This document shows, piece by piece, positions 1-8,278 of a stretch of DNA of 9,654 bases. A program made the translations under genes and the position numbers. Where the stretch lies: assembly GCA_964639225.1 (NCBI GenBank), contig CAZXCK010000148.1, positions 1-9,654 on the forward strand, written 5' to 3'. This stretch comes from CAZXCK01 sp964639225 (GTDB lineage: Bacteria > Chloroflexota > Anaerolineae > Aggregatilineales > Phototrophicaceae). The notes under the pieces were generated by a model. It made no database searches and had not been told where the DNA came from. It worked only from the letters and a program-made list of their open reading frames with translations. The first letter of the stretch is position 1; each line of letters opens with the position of its first letter.

Positions 1-117
1 CTCGCCGCGCCGGCGTTGTGCGAGGAGAGTGTCGGGAGCCTTGCAGGATGGTTGCCGACGCGCTTTCGCGAAGGACGTGATTTATTGTTGATCCTCAAGC
101 CAGATATCCATTTTTAA
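1..117 (+). CDS. Possible 3' end of an upstream gene of unknown function (partial)
   Basis: Frame 1 is open from the window edge to a TAA at 115-117, giving 38 codons. The peptide ends in a hydrophobic stretch (LLLILKP) followed by DIHF. The other two + frames close earlier. I do not recognise a family, and 38 codons is short enough for an open frame to occur by chance in GC-rich DNA. It fits as a gene end because base composition drops sharply in GC right after the stop, where the cas promoter candidate lies. It carries an 8-bp palindrome TTCGCGAA at 65-72. Confidence 0.3.
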   Translation, partial: LAAPALCEESVGSLAGWLPTRFREGRDLLLILKPDIHF

Positions 118-126
118 TGTTATATT
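118..126 (+). promoter_or_regulatory. Candidate extended -10 promoter for the cas operon
   Basis: TG-T-TATATT (118-126) matches the extended -10 form TGn-TATAAT with one mismatch in the hexamer. No good -35 lies 17 bases upstream, which is tolerated by extended -10 promoters. Transcription would begin near 132-134, leaving about 75 bases of 5' UTR before the ATG at 209. The surrounding 80-170 region is AT-rich compared with both flanks. ATTGAG occurs at 124-129 and 145-150, a 21-base (two-turn) direct repeat that straddles the expected start site and could be an operator half-site pair, though six bases may repeat by chance. No experimental support; read by eye. Confidence 0.4.
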
Positions 127-208
127 GAGAATATCATTAATCAGATTGAGCACGCAGCATACCCAAAGTTATTTATACTTAGGAAACTGGATCAGAAGAA
201 GGTGGCTT

Positions 209-3200
209 ATGGACCTTAGCGACAGTTACCGTATTTTGCAGTCGATCGTTTATGACATGGCAAATTCTCCTGATGGAATCAGTACTGGGGAAATTGTCCA
301 GGCGTATGGCATCAGTCGGCGTCTGGTTCCCAAGTACATTGACATCCTCGAAAGCGCCGGTATTCCCATATATGTGGATCGAAAACGCTACTATCTGGAT
401 GAGGGATACTTTGCTGCTTTTACTCTGACGGCAGATGAGAGCGAGTTTCTTTATCTCATCCTGGAACGTTCACTAATTCAGCACAGTTCACGCTGGCGAA
501 CCCTACGTGGTTTACTTCGTAAACTCAGCAACAAAATGATTGCGCCGCTGTCCGACTATCTCAATGCTCGGATCGATCCTGATGCTGGAGAACGTCCGGC
601 CGATCTATACTTCAGGCTACTGGCAAAAGCCAAGCGAGAACGTCGCGAAGCCTGGATCAGCTATCACGCGCTGAATCGCCCCCATCCCAGTCAATGGCGT
701 ATCCGACCGTTACGTTTCACTGGCAACATCTGGTCGGATGGATTGTATGTGGTGTGCTCTGGCGCTCGTGAAGACGGAGTGTTTCTGCCTCTGACACTTA
801 AGCTTGACCGAATCCTTGATGTTGCGCTTTCAGACCAGCGTTTCGGACTGGAAGAAGTTGTTCGTTACTCCGACTCATGGGGGCATGCCTGGAGCGTCTG
901 GAATAGCGAGCGTGAGCCGGTACGAGTTCTTCTGCGTTTCGAGCAGCGACATTACGACCGGTTGCTGGAGACGATTTGGCATCCTTCTCAACAGATTCAT
1001 GTCGATAATGATGGTCTTGTGTATTACGCGGTTGAAGTGTCTGAACCTGATGAGATGGTTCCCTGGATTCGAAGTTGGGGTTCCGGCGTCATCGTAGAGG
1101 AACCAGAGTCGCTGCGACAGCGCATCATCCACAGTTTGAAGCGTCAGGTACGTGCTTATGGGATAGCCGATATCGCTCCCAATGAAAAAGGCATATCGTT
1201 GCACCGTTTGTGGGCCAAGTATGATCGCAGCACCAGTAACTATCACCCATTAGTCTATCACCTATTGGACGTTGCAGCCGTGGCCTGGCAGATGTGGGAT
1301 CGTGTACTCAGCCAGGGACAACGCGAGTGGGTGACCAGTCTGCTAGCAACAGACGAGATTGCTGCTCGTTCTCAGGTTGCCTGGCTTGCTGGTCTGCATG
1401 ATATCGGCAAAGCGACCCCCACATTTCAGAAGAAGGCTCCACCAATTTACTCCACGCTGCTTGATGACGGTATCAACGATGAAAGCTCATTTGGCGATCC
1501 ACATGGACTTCTATCGGCTGTCATCCTGCGGCGACTACTGATTGACGAAGAAATTGACAAAAGGTTCGCGGACTCTCTGGCGCTGGTGATTGGCGGTCAT
1601 CATGGTACGTGGATTAATCGGAGTGATGCCAAGAATGCAGGTGGCGCAGCAGGCAAAAAACAATGGCGTCAGATGCAGCACGATCTGTTTAACCTGTTAA
1701 AGGATGTTCTCGATGTACAGACCATCGCCGCTCCAGGCCAACGAACTCAACTCCACGTCTTTGCCACTTTCATGTCGGGATTCGTGTCCGTATGTGACTG
1801 GGTTGGCTCCAATGAAGCCTTCTTCCCCTATGAGATGACACAGTTTGACCCCAAAAAATACTTCGAGCGCGCATTGACGCAAGCGGAAACAGCCCTTAAC
1901 CAGTCTGGATGGTTGCAATACCCACAACCCACTGATCCAGCGTCTTTTGAAATGATCTTCCCTTTCAAACCAAACCAGATGCAGCAGTACATCATGGATA
2001 TCTGTGATGTAACTGCCGCTAAGCCCCGCTTGATCTTGTTGGAATATCTCACAGGTGGAGGCAAAACCGAAATTGCCCTGTATCTGGCCGATCTGATGGT
2101 AAATCTGCTGGGGCGGAACGGACTTTATGTTGCAATGCCCACGCAGGCGACCAGCAACCAGATGTTTGAGCGTGTGACACAATACCTGGAGATGCGCTAT
2201 CCGCATCAACCAATCAATACGCAGTTGATCCACGCGCAGGCAGACCAGCATCCGCTTTATCAGTGGGAACGCCCTAATGCCAACCGCGACGGTAATGAAA
2301 GTGGTCCGACTGCTGAGATATGGTTCCAAAATCGACGGCGGGCACTGCTCGCGCCATATGCTGTTGGAACAATCGACCAGGCCATGCTGAGTGTTCTACA
2401 GACACGCCATCACTTTGTACGACAGTATGGTCTGAGCAACAAGACGGTGATTTTCGACGAGATACATGCGTATGACACTTACATGAACAAAATCATCGAG
2501 CGCCTGCTAGTCTGGCTGGATGCCCTGAACTCACCGGTTATTCTGCTTTCGGCAACATTGCCTCGACCTGCGCGGGAACGTTTACTCGAACAGGTAGGCG
2601 TTTCGCCAGATGAAATGACCGAAGCACCCTATCCCCGGCTAACCATCGTTAACTATGATCGTAGTGTGCAGGTTCACGCGCTACCAGCTCCGCCTGCCCG
2701 TAACTTACAGCTCTATCATCTTGAGAGCCACATTGATCTGTCCGAATGGCTGACACCGATTTACGAGTACGGTGGCTGTATTGCCATCATATGTAATACG
2801 GTGGATGAGGCCATCGCCGTTGCACGCGACCTCCGGGCTTCACCAGAGATTGATGCCAGCGAGGTTCTGCTGTTTCACGCACGGTTTCCACCCGCCTGGC
2901 GTCAGACCATTGAGCAAACAGTTCTTTCAAACTTCGGCAAGGCAGGCGAACGTCCAAAACGGGTGATACTCGTAGCCACTCAGATTATTGAGCAAAGTCT
3001 GGACCTCGACTTCGACCTCATGATTACCCGTACCGCCCCTGTTGACTTGCTCATCCAGCGAGCCGGACGCCTGCATCGGCATGAATGGCGTACACGCCCT
3101 GAGCATCTGCAGCAGCCAACACTTGTTATACGTGCTCCAGATCAAACAAATGGTATTCCTGATTTCGGGGTCGATGCCGTCATTTATGAAAAGTACATAT

Positions 3201-3796
3201 TGCTGCAGACCTGGCTGCATGTCCATGATCGCATGGCGTTACGGCTACCTGATGACATCGACAGTTTGATAGATGTCGTTTACAACGAACAACCGCCTGC
3301 AGCGTCGTCAAACGAGCCACTTGCAGATGTTCTAACAACTGCCTTTGAAGAGATGACATCAGGTGAAAATGGTAAGAAATTCAAGGGGTCGAGGTATCGC
3401 ATCGGGAAACCAAATGACCTATCTCTAATAGGTGGCACAGGCTACGACATGCCAGATGATGATCGCAACATCGTAACCCGCGACATCAGGCCCTCGATTG
3501 ACATCATTTGTCTGCGTTCATCGATAGAGGATGCTCGGCTACCAATGCTAACTGATCGTATGCCAACACGGGATGAGGTCGCCCATCTGCTGCAATTCCG
3601 TGTCGGTATTAGCAAACTGGCCGCCAGAATTGCCCTGGAAAATCTACCCCTTCACCCTCACTGGGACCGTATTCCACAACTACGTTATGCCCGTCCTATT
3701 GTATTTAGTGAAAATGAGTATCGGATACCAGACAGTGACATTGTCTTGCGTCTCACCCCAGAATATGGCCTGGAAATACTGGAGGGTAAACTATGA
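209..3796 (+). CDS. cas3: HTH-WYL-WCX regulator fused to CRISPR-associated HD-nuclease/helicase Cas3 (type I-E)
   Basis: Cas3 is the effector recruited by Cascade; it unwinds target DNA with its SF2 helicase and degrades it with its HD nuclease. The 1195 residues hold two complete modules. Residues 1-70 form a winged HTH; about 140-225 is a WYL domain (GLYVV at 178-182, KLDR ending at R201); about 235-315 is a WCX extension (WHPSQ at 257, WGSG at 290). Cas3 starts near residue 331: HD residues H351, D354, H397-D398 (HDIGK) and H464-H465; Walker A GGGKT 616-620; DEIH 750-753; SAT 781-783; QRAGRLHR 950-957; then the C-terminal domain. The ATG at 209 is chosen over the open TTG at 125 because AAGGTGG (199-205) precedes it and the TTG lies inside the promoter -10. 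The stop overlaps the next gene by four bases (ATGA). WYL regulators beside cas genes are known; a single reading frame with Cas3 is unusual. No stop or frameshift marks the junction. Confidence 0.95.
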   Translation: MDLSDSYRILQSIVYDMANSPDGISTGEIVQAYGISRRLVPKYIDILESAGIPIYVDRKRYYLDEGYFAAFTLTADESEFLYLILERSLIQHSSRWRTLRGLLRKLSNKMIAPLSDYLNARIDPDAGERPADLYFRLLAKAKRERREAWISYHALNRPHPSQWRIRPLRFTGNIWSDGLYVVCSGAREDGVFLPLTLKLDRILDVALSDQRFGLEEVVRYSDSWGHAWSVWNSEREPVRVLLRFEQRHYDRLLETIWHPSQQIHVDNDGLVYYAVEVSEPDEMVPWIRSWGSGVIVEEPESLRQRIIHSLKRQVRAYGIADIAPNEKGISLHRLWAKYDRSTSNYHPLVYHLLDVAAVAWQMWDRVLSQGQREWVTSLLATDEIAARSQVAWLAGLHDIGKATPTFQKKAPPIYSTLLDDGINDESSFGDPHGLLSAVILRRLLIDEEIDKRFADSLALVIGGHHGTWINRSDAKNAGGAAGKKQWRQMQHDLFNLLKDVLDVQTIAAPGQRTQLHVFATFMSGFVSVCDWVGSNEAFFPYEMTQFDPKKYFERALTQAETALNQSGWLQYPQPTDPASFEMIFPFKPNQMQQYIMDICDVTAAKPRLILLEYLTGGGKTEIALYLADLMVNLLGRNGLYVAMPTQATSNQMFERVTQYLEMRYPHQPINTQLIHAQADQHPLYQWERPNANRDGNESGPTAEIWFQNRRRALLAPYAVGTIDQAMLSVLQTRHHFVRQYGLSNKTVIFDEIHAYDTYMNKIIERLLVWLDALNSPVILLSATLPRPARERLLEQVGVSPDEMTEAPYPRLTIVNYDRSVQVHALPAPPARNLQLYHLESHIDLSEWLTPIYEYGGCIAIICNTVDEAIAVARDLRASPEIDASEVLLFHARFPPAWRQTIEQTVLSNFGKAGERPKRVILVATQIIEQSLDLDFDLMITRTAPVDLLIQRAGRLHRHEWRTRPEHLQQPTLVIRAPDQTNGIPDFGVDAVIYEKYILLQTWLHVHDRMALRLPDDIDSLIDVVYNEQPPAASSNEPLADVLTTAFEEMTSGENGKKFKGSRYRIGKPNDLSLIGGTGYDMPDDDRNIVTRDIRPSIDIICLRSSIEDARLPMLTDRMPTRDEVAHLLQFRVGISKLAARIALENLPLHPHWDRIPQLRYARPIVFSENEYRIPDSDIVLRLTPEYGLEILEGKL
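1184..1201 (+). promoter_or_regulatory. Candidate internal ribosome binding site and TTG start for free Cas3
   Basis: At the junction of the WCX and HD modules, GAAAAAGG (1184-1191) lies seven bases before an in-frame TTG (1199-1201, residue 331 of the fusion). Initiation there would give an 865-residue protein beginning at LHRLWAK, which is where ordinary I-E Cas3 proteins begin and close to their usual length. TTG is a weak start and the purine tract is not a perfect Shine-Dalgarno, so this may be coincidence. It is either a live second start or the fossil of a separate cas3 gene joined to its upstream regulator. Confidence 0.25.
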
Positions 3797-5331
3797 ACTA
3801 CAGCTTCAACCTGATTGACCAACCGTGGGTACCCTGTGTCACACTGGCTGATGAATATGTCGAACTCAGCCTGTATGACTTGCTGGCGAACGCTCATCAA
3901 CTCCGCGAGATTGCCTGTGAAACACCAATAATGACGGCATCTATCCTGCCAGTGACGCTGGCGCTCCTCCATCGCATATTCGGGCCTGAAGATACCGATG
4001 CCTGGGAGTTATTGTGGCAACAGGGTGCTTTCCCAATGTCACCCATCAGCGAATACCTGGATCAGTGGTACGAGAGATTCGATCTGTTCCATCCGGAGTA
4101 CCCCTTTTATCAGGTGAGAGATGATCGGGTACAACCGAAGTCGGTACTTTACCTTGCCGAGACCATCGCCAACACACCGACTATATTTGATCATAGAACC
4201 GAAACTTATGATTATGCTCTAACTGCTCCCGAAGCTGCACGCACACTCGTCACGTCACAGGCTTTTCGGCTTGGTGGTGGTGTTTCAGGGAAATCTACGC
4301 GGAATTTCATCGACAGTGCGTTCACAAGAGGCATACTGTTTTTTGCAACAGGTTCCACTGTATTTCAGACTTTGCTATTCAACCTACTTCCTTATCCGGC
4401 TGAGCACATCATGCTGTCAGATCAGGAAGACCGACCAAATTGGGAGCGTGGGGCTCAGAAGTTCCCAGCAAATCAGGTTAATGCCGTACCAAAAGGTTAT
4501 TTGGATTACCTGACTTGGCAAACCAACAATATTCTCCTCATTCCAGAGATGGATCAGAAGAGCATCGTTGTACGGCAATTTGCGATTGCGCCAGTCATGC
4601 GGCTAGATCCCAATTTGCACAGTCCTTTACAACGTTACATACGCCACAAGGATAAGGAGGGGGTCGTCACATGGAACTTGATGCAGTTTAGTGCTGAGAA
4701 GGCGCTATGGCGCGATTATCATGGTCTTATTGCGCGAACCAGTGAAGACGCAAAACCACCTGCTGTCGTTGATTGGTTGCGTTTGCTGATAGACTATGAT
4801 CTTCTCAAAATGCCCCTCAATACCAATCTGGAAGCCATTGGCCTGTTAACTGAGCGAGGCAAACCCGGCAAACCATTCTTCTACCGCCAGGAACAGCTAC
4901 CACTACCCGCCAACCTCTTAAGTGATGAGTACAAAGTCACGCCGATCACCCATGCGATAACAAAGGCAGACCAGGTCTGTGACAGACTTGTTGTCGCAGC
5001 GAGAGTACTCGCAGAACGACTGCTCATGCGTGGCGGAGATCGCAAACCCGATGGCAACGACATCACGAGCCTGCTCTCTCAGTGGGATGTCCGGTCTTTG
5101 TACTGGTCCCAACTCGAATCGCCATTCTGGGATTTCATCATCGCACTCAGCAACGATGAGGAGGATGCTCTTGACAACTGGTATCAGGCATTGCGCCATG
5201 CGGCTTCCAGCGCGTTAACCAGAGCCAGCCAGATGAGTGGTACCAGTGCGCCTGCCTTGCATGGACAGGTCGCTGCTGAACGTAAGCTGAAGGCAGGAAT
5301 TCGCAAGATCTTTGAGTCATCAAAGGAGTAG
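3793..5331 (+). CDS. casA: Cascade large subunit Cas8e (Cse1/CasA)
   Basis: Large subunit of type I-E Cascade. In the family it reads the PAM, helps open the target duplex and docks Cas3. The 512 residues match the usual length of about 500. The N-terminal signature FNLIDQPWVPC (residues 5-15) is typical, followed by the LSLYDLLANAH and LLHRIFG stretches of the globular domain; the C-terminal part, about 385-512, is helix-rich as expected for the four-helix bundle. There is no cysteine cluster, so a zinc site like that of some homologues is not expected. GGAGGG (3781-3786) sits six bases before the ATG, and the ATG overlaps the cas3 stop by four bases, implying translational coupling. PAM-contacting residues cannot be assigned by eye. 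Confidence 0.96.
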   Translation: MNYSFNLIDQPWVPCVTLADEYVELSLYDLLANAHQLREIACETPIMTASILPVTLALLHRIFGPEDTDAWELLWQQGAFPMSPISEYLDQWYERFDLFHPEYPFYQVRDDRVQPKSVLYLAETIANTPTIFDHRTETYDYALTAPEAARTLVTSQAFRLGGGVSGKSTRNFIDSAFTRGILFFATGSTVFQTLLFNLLPYPAEHIMLSDQEDRPNWERGAQKFPANQVNAVPKGYLDYLTWQTNNILLIPEMDQKSIVVRQFAIAPVMRLDPNLHSPLQRYIRHKDKEGVVTWNLMQFSAEKALWRDYHGLIARTSEDAKPPAVVDWLRLLIDYDLLKMPLNTNLEAIGLLTERGKPGKPFFYRQEQLPLPANLLSDEYKVTPITHAITKADQVCDRLVVAARVLAERLLMRGGDRKPDGNDITSLLSQWDVRSLYWSQLESPFWDFIIALSNDEEDALDNWYQALRHAASSALTRASQMSGTSAPALHGQVAAERKLKAGIRKIFESSKE

Positions 5332-5333
5332 AC

Positions 5334-5807
5334 ATGTCGGAACCAACCACGCAACACCCATTTATCGCCTATCTACAAAGCCACGTCGACAACCGTGCCA
5401 TGCTGGCCGAACTGCGACGTGGTCTGGGGCGAAAACCTGGAGAAGCCCCAGGCATGTTTCCCTACGTTGTGCCTTTTATCCATGACCAGTACGACGAGGG
5501 CAATCTGTATCTGATTGCATCACTATTTGCCCTGCATCCATCTTCAACATCGAATGGAAATATGGGCGATCACCTACATGCATTGACAAAAGCCCTGGGC
5601 GATGATGCTGCTACAACGCGCCGCTTTGTTCAGCTTCTGAACCGAAGCCGCAGCGATCTCGACATCCCGCTGCGCCAGCACATCAGTATTCTTAAAGCGA
5701 AGGAGATTCCTATCAACTGGAATCAGCTACTATCCGATATCCGGAACTGGGACCATCCGGCACGATACGTACAGAAACGTTGGGCCAGTGCCTACTGGCG
5801 TTCATAA
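5334..5807 (+). CDS. casB: Cascade small subunit Cse2 (CasB)
   Basis: Small helical subunit of type I-E Cascade, present as a dimer in the complex, where it stabilises the displaced strand of the R-loop. The 157 residues fit the family. The start FIAYLQSHVDNRAMLAELRRGLG (given here as parts FIAYLQ and LAELRRGLGR, about residues 10-33) and the later LLNRSRSDLDIPLRQHI stretch are characteristic: the protein is basic and helical with no catalytic motif. AAGGAG (5323-5328) overlaps the end of casA, and only two bases separate the casA stop from this ATG. The reading frame of the next gene is open across the end of this one, but its real start lies further down. Confidence 0.93.
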   Translation: MSEPTTQHPFIAYLQSHVDNRAMLAELRRGLGRKPGEAPGMFPYVVPFIHDQYDEGNLYLIASLFALHPSSTSNGNMGDHLHALTKALGDDAATTRRFVQLLNRSRSDLDIPLRQHISILKAKEIPINWNQLLSDIRNWDHPARYVQKRWASAYWRS

Positions 5808-5874
5808 GTCAGATTACGCAGGCAACGTCAGGTTGTCTCAAAACCAACTTATCTATTCAATAGGAGCGGAATCC
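5808..5874 (+). other. 67-base gap before cas7e with a small hairpin and strong ribosome binding site
   Basis: This is the only sizeable gap inside the Cascade genes. Bases 5830-5835 (AGGTTG) can pair with 5845-5850 (CAACTT), giving six pairs including one G-U around a nine-base loop. AGGAG at 5862-5866 lies eight bases before the cas7e ATG. There is no T-run after the hairpin, so it is not a terminator. Cas7e is needed in about six copies per Cascade, so a stabilising or translation-enhancing element here would make sense; that is inference from the stoichiometry, not seen in the sequence. Confidence 0.3.
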
Positions 5875-6990
5875 ATGTTGATCGAATTGCACGTCATTCA
5901 GACCTTCGGACCATCAAACCTCAACCGTGACGATACAGGTAACCCGAAAGAAGCATTGTTCGGGGGTGTTCGTCGGGCACGAATTTCGTCACAGTCGGCC
6001 AAACGGGCCATGCGCGTATCTGATATTTTCGCCCAGTCGATTCAGGTCCCCACCGGGACACGCACCAAAGCCCTGGTCGACGAAATCACAGCCCGGTTAA
6101 TCGCCTGTGATGTGCCAGAAGACCACGCGCGCCAATCGGCAGCGGGAGTCATCGAGGCGACCTTTGCCAAACCGGACAAAAAGAATGCAAATAAGACGAG
6201 TGTACTGGTCTATATCAGTAGCAGCGAAATCGACGTGCTGGTTGACCAGATACTGGAAGCGTACCGGGCAGACACATCTATTGATACCAAAAAGCTGCAG
6301 AAAGAGTTGGGCAAATATCTTAAGGGTCGCAGCCTGGCTCCGGACGTAGCTCTGTTTGGACGTATGCTGGCTGAACATCCTGACATGAACATTGACGCTG
6401 CCTGTCAGGTGGCTCACGCCTTATCGACTCATGAAGTTAACAGCGCGGAGTTCGATTACTTCACCGCCGTTGACGATCTGATGCCTGGCGATGAATCCGG
6501 GGCGGGAATGCTCGGCCTGGTAGCGTTCAATTCAGCGACATACTATCGCTGCGCCCGCATCGATTGGGAACAACTGGTCACCAATCTGAACGGTGATGTC
6601 GATCTGGCCCGCAGCACTGTTATCGCCATCATGCGCGCCTTTGCGCTGGTAGTGCCCACCGGCATGAAGAATTCCTTTGTTAACCAGCATGCTCCGGATT
6701 TCCTGCTGGCTGCTGCCCGCCCTAACAACGATGGTCAGTCTCTCGTCAACGCTTTTGAACAACCCGTACGCGCCAGGCAGGGAAGCGGTTACGCAGAGTC
6801 ATCGGTTAAGGCGCTGGCCGCGTATTGGGAGCAGGTTGAGCAGGCTTTCCGTCTGGCCGATCCAGTAGTATCCGTTCTCAACCCGCGCAATTACGATTTA
6901 CCATCCGAGGAACTGACCACAGCACAGCAGCCCAATCTCCAGAACTGGATCGATACGATCGTCACCTCGTTGCCGGGAGAGCAGGGCTGA
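5875..6990 (+). CDS. casC: Cascade backbone subunit Cas7e (Cse4/CasC)
   Basis: RAMP-fold subunit that forms the six-copy filament along the crRNA spacer in Cascade. The 371 residues fit the family. Signatures: IELHVIQTFGPSNLNRDDTG at residues 3-22, FGGVRRARISSQSAKR at 29-44 (RNA-binding RRM segment), HEVNSAEFDYFTAVDDL from 186, and PTGMKNSFVNQHAPDF from 261. The frame is open 29 codons further upstream, into casB, but that part has no family similarity. The ATG at 5875 gives the standard N-terminus and has AGGAG eight bases upstream. Its TGA shares one base with the ATG of the next gene (TGATG), so the two are translationally coupled. Confidence 0.96.
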   Translation: MLIELHVIQTFGPSNLNRDDTGNPKEALFGGVRRARISSQSAKRAMRVSDIFAQSIQVPTGTRTKALVDEITARLIACDVPEDHARQSAAGVIEATFAKPDKKNANKTSVLVYISSSEIDVLVDQILEAYRADTSIDTKKLQKELGKYLKGRSLAPDVALFGRMLAEHPDMNIDAACQVAHALSTHEVNSAEFDYFTAVDDLMPGDESGAGMLGLVAFNSATYYRCARIDWEQLVTNLNGDVDLARSTVIAIMRAFALVVPTGMKNSFVNQHAPDFLLAAARPNNDGQSLVNAFEQPVRARQGSGYAESSVKALAAYWEQVEQAFRLADPVVSVLNPRNYDLPSEELTTAQQPNLQNWIDTIVTSLPGEQG

Positions 6991-7649
6991 TGTCTACACT
7001 GCTGCTACGACTCAGTGCCCCAATGCAGGCCTGGGGTACACAGAGTCACTTCGGGCACCGCGACACAGGGCGAGAACCGTCAAAAAGCGGTGTGATCGGC
7101 CTGCTGTGTGCCGCCCTGGGACGACCACGAAACGCCCTTCTGGACGATCTGATGGCATTGCGTATGGGTGTACGGATTGATCAGGAAGGGGTCATGCGCA
7201 GAGATTTCCATACGGCAGGCAGCATCGGTGGCATCTATAAGGTCAGTGGTGGTGTCAAAGACAGTCTCATCACTTCCGATCGGTATTATCTTTCAGATGC
7301 TCGCTTTCTGGTTGGGCTAGAAGGTGATACCAACCTGCTGCAGACTTTGCTTTCAGCACTGCAAAGTCCAAAATGGTTTCTGTTCATTGGGCGCAAGGCA
7401 TTCATCCCATCCGAACGTGTATGGCTGCCTGATGGGCTTCAGCCAGTTCGTTTGGAAGAGGCGCTGGCAACTTACCCCTGGTTGGGCAGGGCTAATCCGC
7501 CCAAGCAGTTACGTCTGGTCATTGATGACCCCGAAGGGTCTATCGTTCGCAATGACAATCCGGTGTCGTTTGCACCACGCCGCTGCCTGCCACGTCGGAT
7601 GCGTGTTGGTTTTGTGCCCAACCCATCTTATCCGATAGAGGAGGTCTGA
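6990..7649 (+). CDS. casD: Cascade subunit Cas5e (CasD)
   Basis: RAMP-fold subunit that caps the 5' handle of the crRNA in Cascade and contacts Cas8e and Cas7e. The 219 residues match the usual length. The N-terminal block LLLRLSAPMQAWG (about residues 4-16) with RREPSKSG-like REPSKSGVIGLLCAALGR (about 28-45) is the Cas5e hallmark; a glycine-rich central section with FHTAG and GGIYK forms the expected loop region. The ATG overlaps the cas7e stop by one base. In type I-E Cas5 is not the crRNA nuclease; that role belongs to Cas6e, encoded next. Confidence 0.95.
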   Translation: MSTLLLRLSAPMQAWGTQSHFGHRDTGREPSKSGVIGLLCAALGRPRNALLDDLMALRMGVRIDQEGVMRRDFHTAGSIGGIYKVSGGVKDSLITSDRYYLSDARFLVGLEGDTNLLQTLLSALQSPKWFLFIGRKAFIPSERVWLPDGLQPVRLEEALATYPWLGRANPPKQLRLVIDDPEGSIVRNDNPVSFAPRRCLPRRMRVGFVPNPSYPIEEV

Positions 7650-7651
7650 CC

Positions 7652-8263
7652 ATGTATCTATCCCGATTAATGCTCAATCTCCGTTCACGGCAGGTAAGGA
7701 TTGATCTGGCAGATCGATATGAAATGCACCGTACACTACTAAACGCTTTCCCAGAAACCCTATCCGATAATGAGCGCGTACTATATCGCATCGAGGAAGG
7801 GACACTGGAACCGATTGTTCGCGTGCTGGTGCAGTCTCAGACTGAGCCAGACTGGTACAGCGTTCCACGGTTGAACGACCGCTATCTGATGGGTGACCCT
7901 GATGTCCGCCGGATTGACATTCGCGTAGCCGACAATCAGCGCCTGCGCTTTCGCCTGCAGGCCAACCCCACAGTCAAACGGGATGGTAAGCGTCATGCCT
8001 TGTATACCGATGAGGCCCTGTTGGGGTGGTTACAGCGAAAAGGCGATCAGCACGGCTTTGCCCTGGGGCAACTGGACGTTCAGATAGCCAAGTTGGGCAA
8101 TAAGCATGGTAAAGGCCGTAAACAGGTGTGGCATGGCGTCCAGTTTGATGGCGTACTAACGGTAACAAATTCACCAGCATTCGCTGAAGCATTGCGACAG
8201 GGAATTGGCAGCGCCAAAGCTTTCGGATTTGGTATGCTGTCGATCCCGTATGGTCGCGTTTAA
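7652..8263 (+). CDS. casE: crRNA-processing endoribonuclease Cas6e (Cse3/CasE)
   Basis: Metal-independent RNase that cuts the repeat transcript at the 3' base of its hairpin and stays bound to the crRNA 3' end as a Cascade subunit. The 203 residues fit the family. The start MYLSRLMLNLRS is typical. Y23 and H26 (in DRYEMHR) fall at the same numbers as the catalytic Tyr and His of the Thermus Cse3 enzyme, as I recall it. The C-terminal glycine-rich loop GIGSAKAFGFG (184-194) is present. AGAGGAGG (7637-7644) precedes the ATG by seven bases, and only two bases separate it from the cas5e stop. Both catalytic residues are intact, so it should be active on the repeats downstream. Confidence 0.96.
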   Translation: MYLSRLMLNLRSRQVRIDLADRYEMHRTLLNAFPETLSDNERVLYRIEEGTLEPIVRVLVQSQTEPDWYSVPRLNDRYLMGDPDVRRIDIRVADNQRLRFRLQANPTVKRDGKRHALYTDEALLGWLQRKGDQHGFALGQLDVQIAKLGNKHGKGRKQVWHGVQFDGVLTVTNSPAFAEALRQGIGSAKAFGFGMLSIPYGRV

Positions 8264-8278
8264 GTCGCTCAGTTGCTA

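Noticed and set aside
125..208. TTG at 125 as the start of the cas3 fusion, adding 28 residues
   Set aside because: The TTG lies within the -10 of the best promoter candidate and has no ribosome binding site; the added residues show no domain similarity, while the ATG at 209 has AAGGTGG just upstream and begins the HTH domain.
1697..2329. Open frame of 210 codons on the - strand within cas3
   Set aside because: It lies wholly opposite the conserved helicase motifs of cas3, shows no recognisable domain, and is best explained as an antisense shadow of the coding frame.
5788..5874. Upstream extension of cas7e overlapping the end of casB
   Set aside because: The 29 extra codons include the casB end and non-coding gap, with no family match; the ATG at 5875 gives the canonical Cas7e N-terminus.
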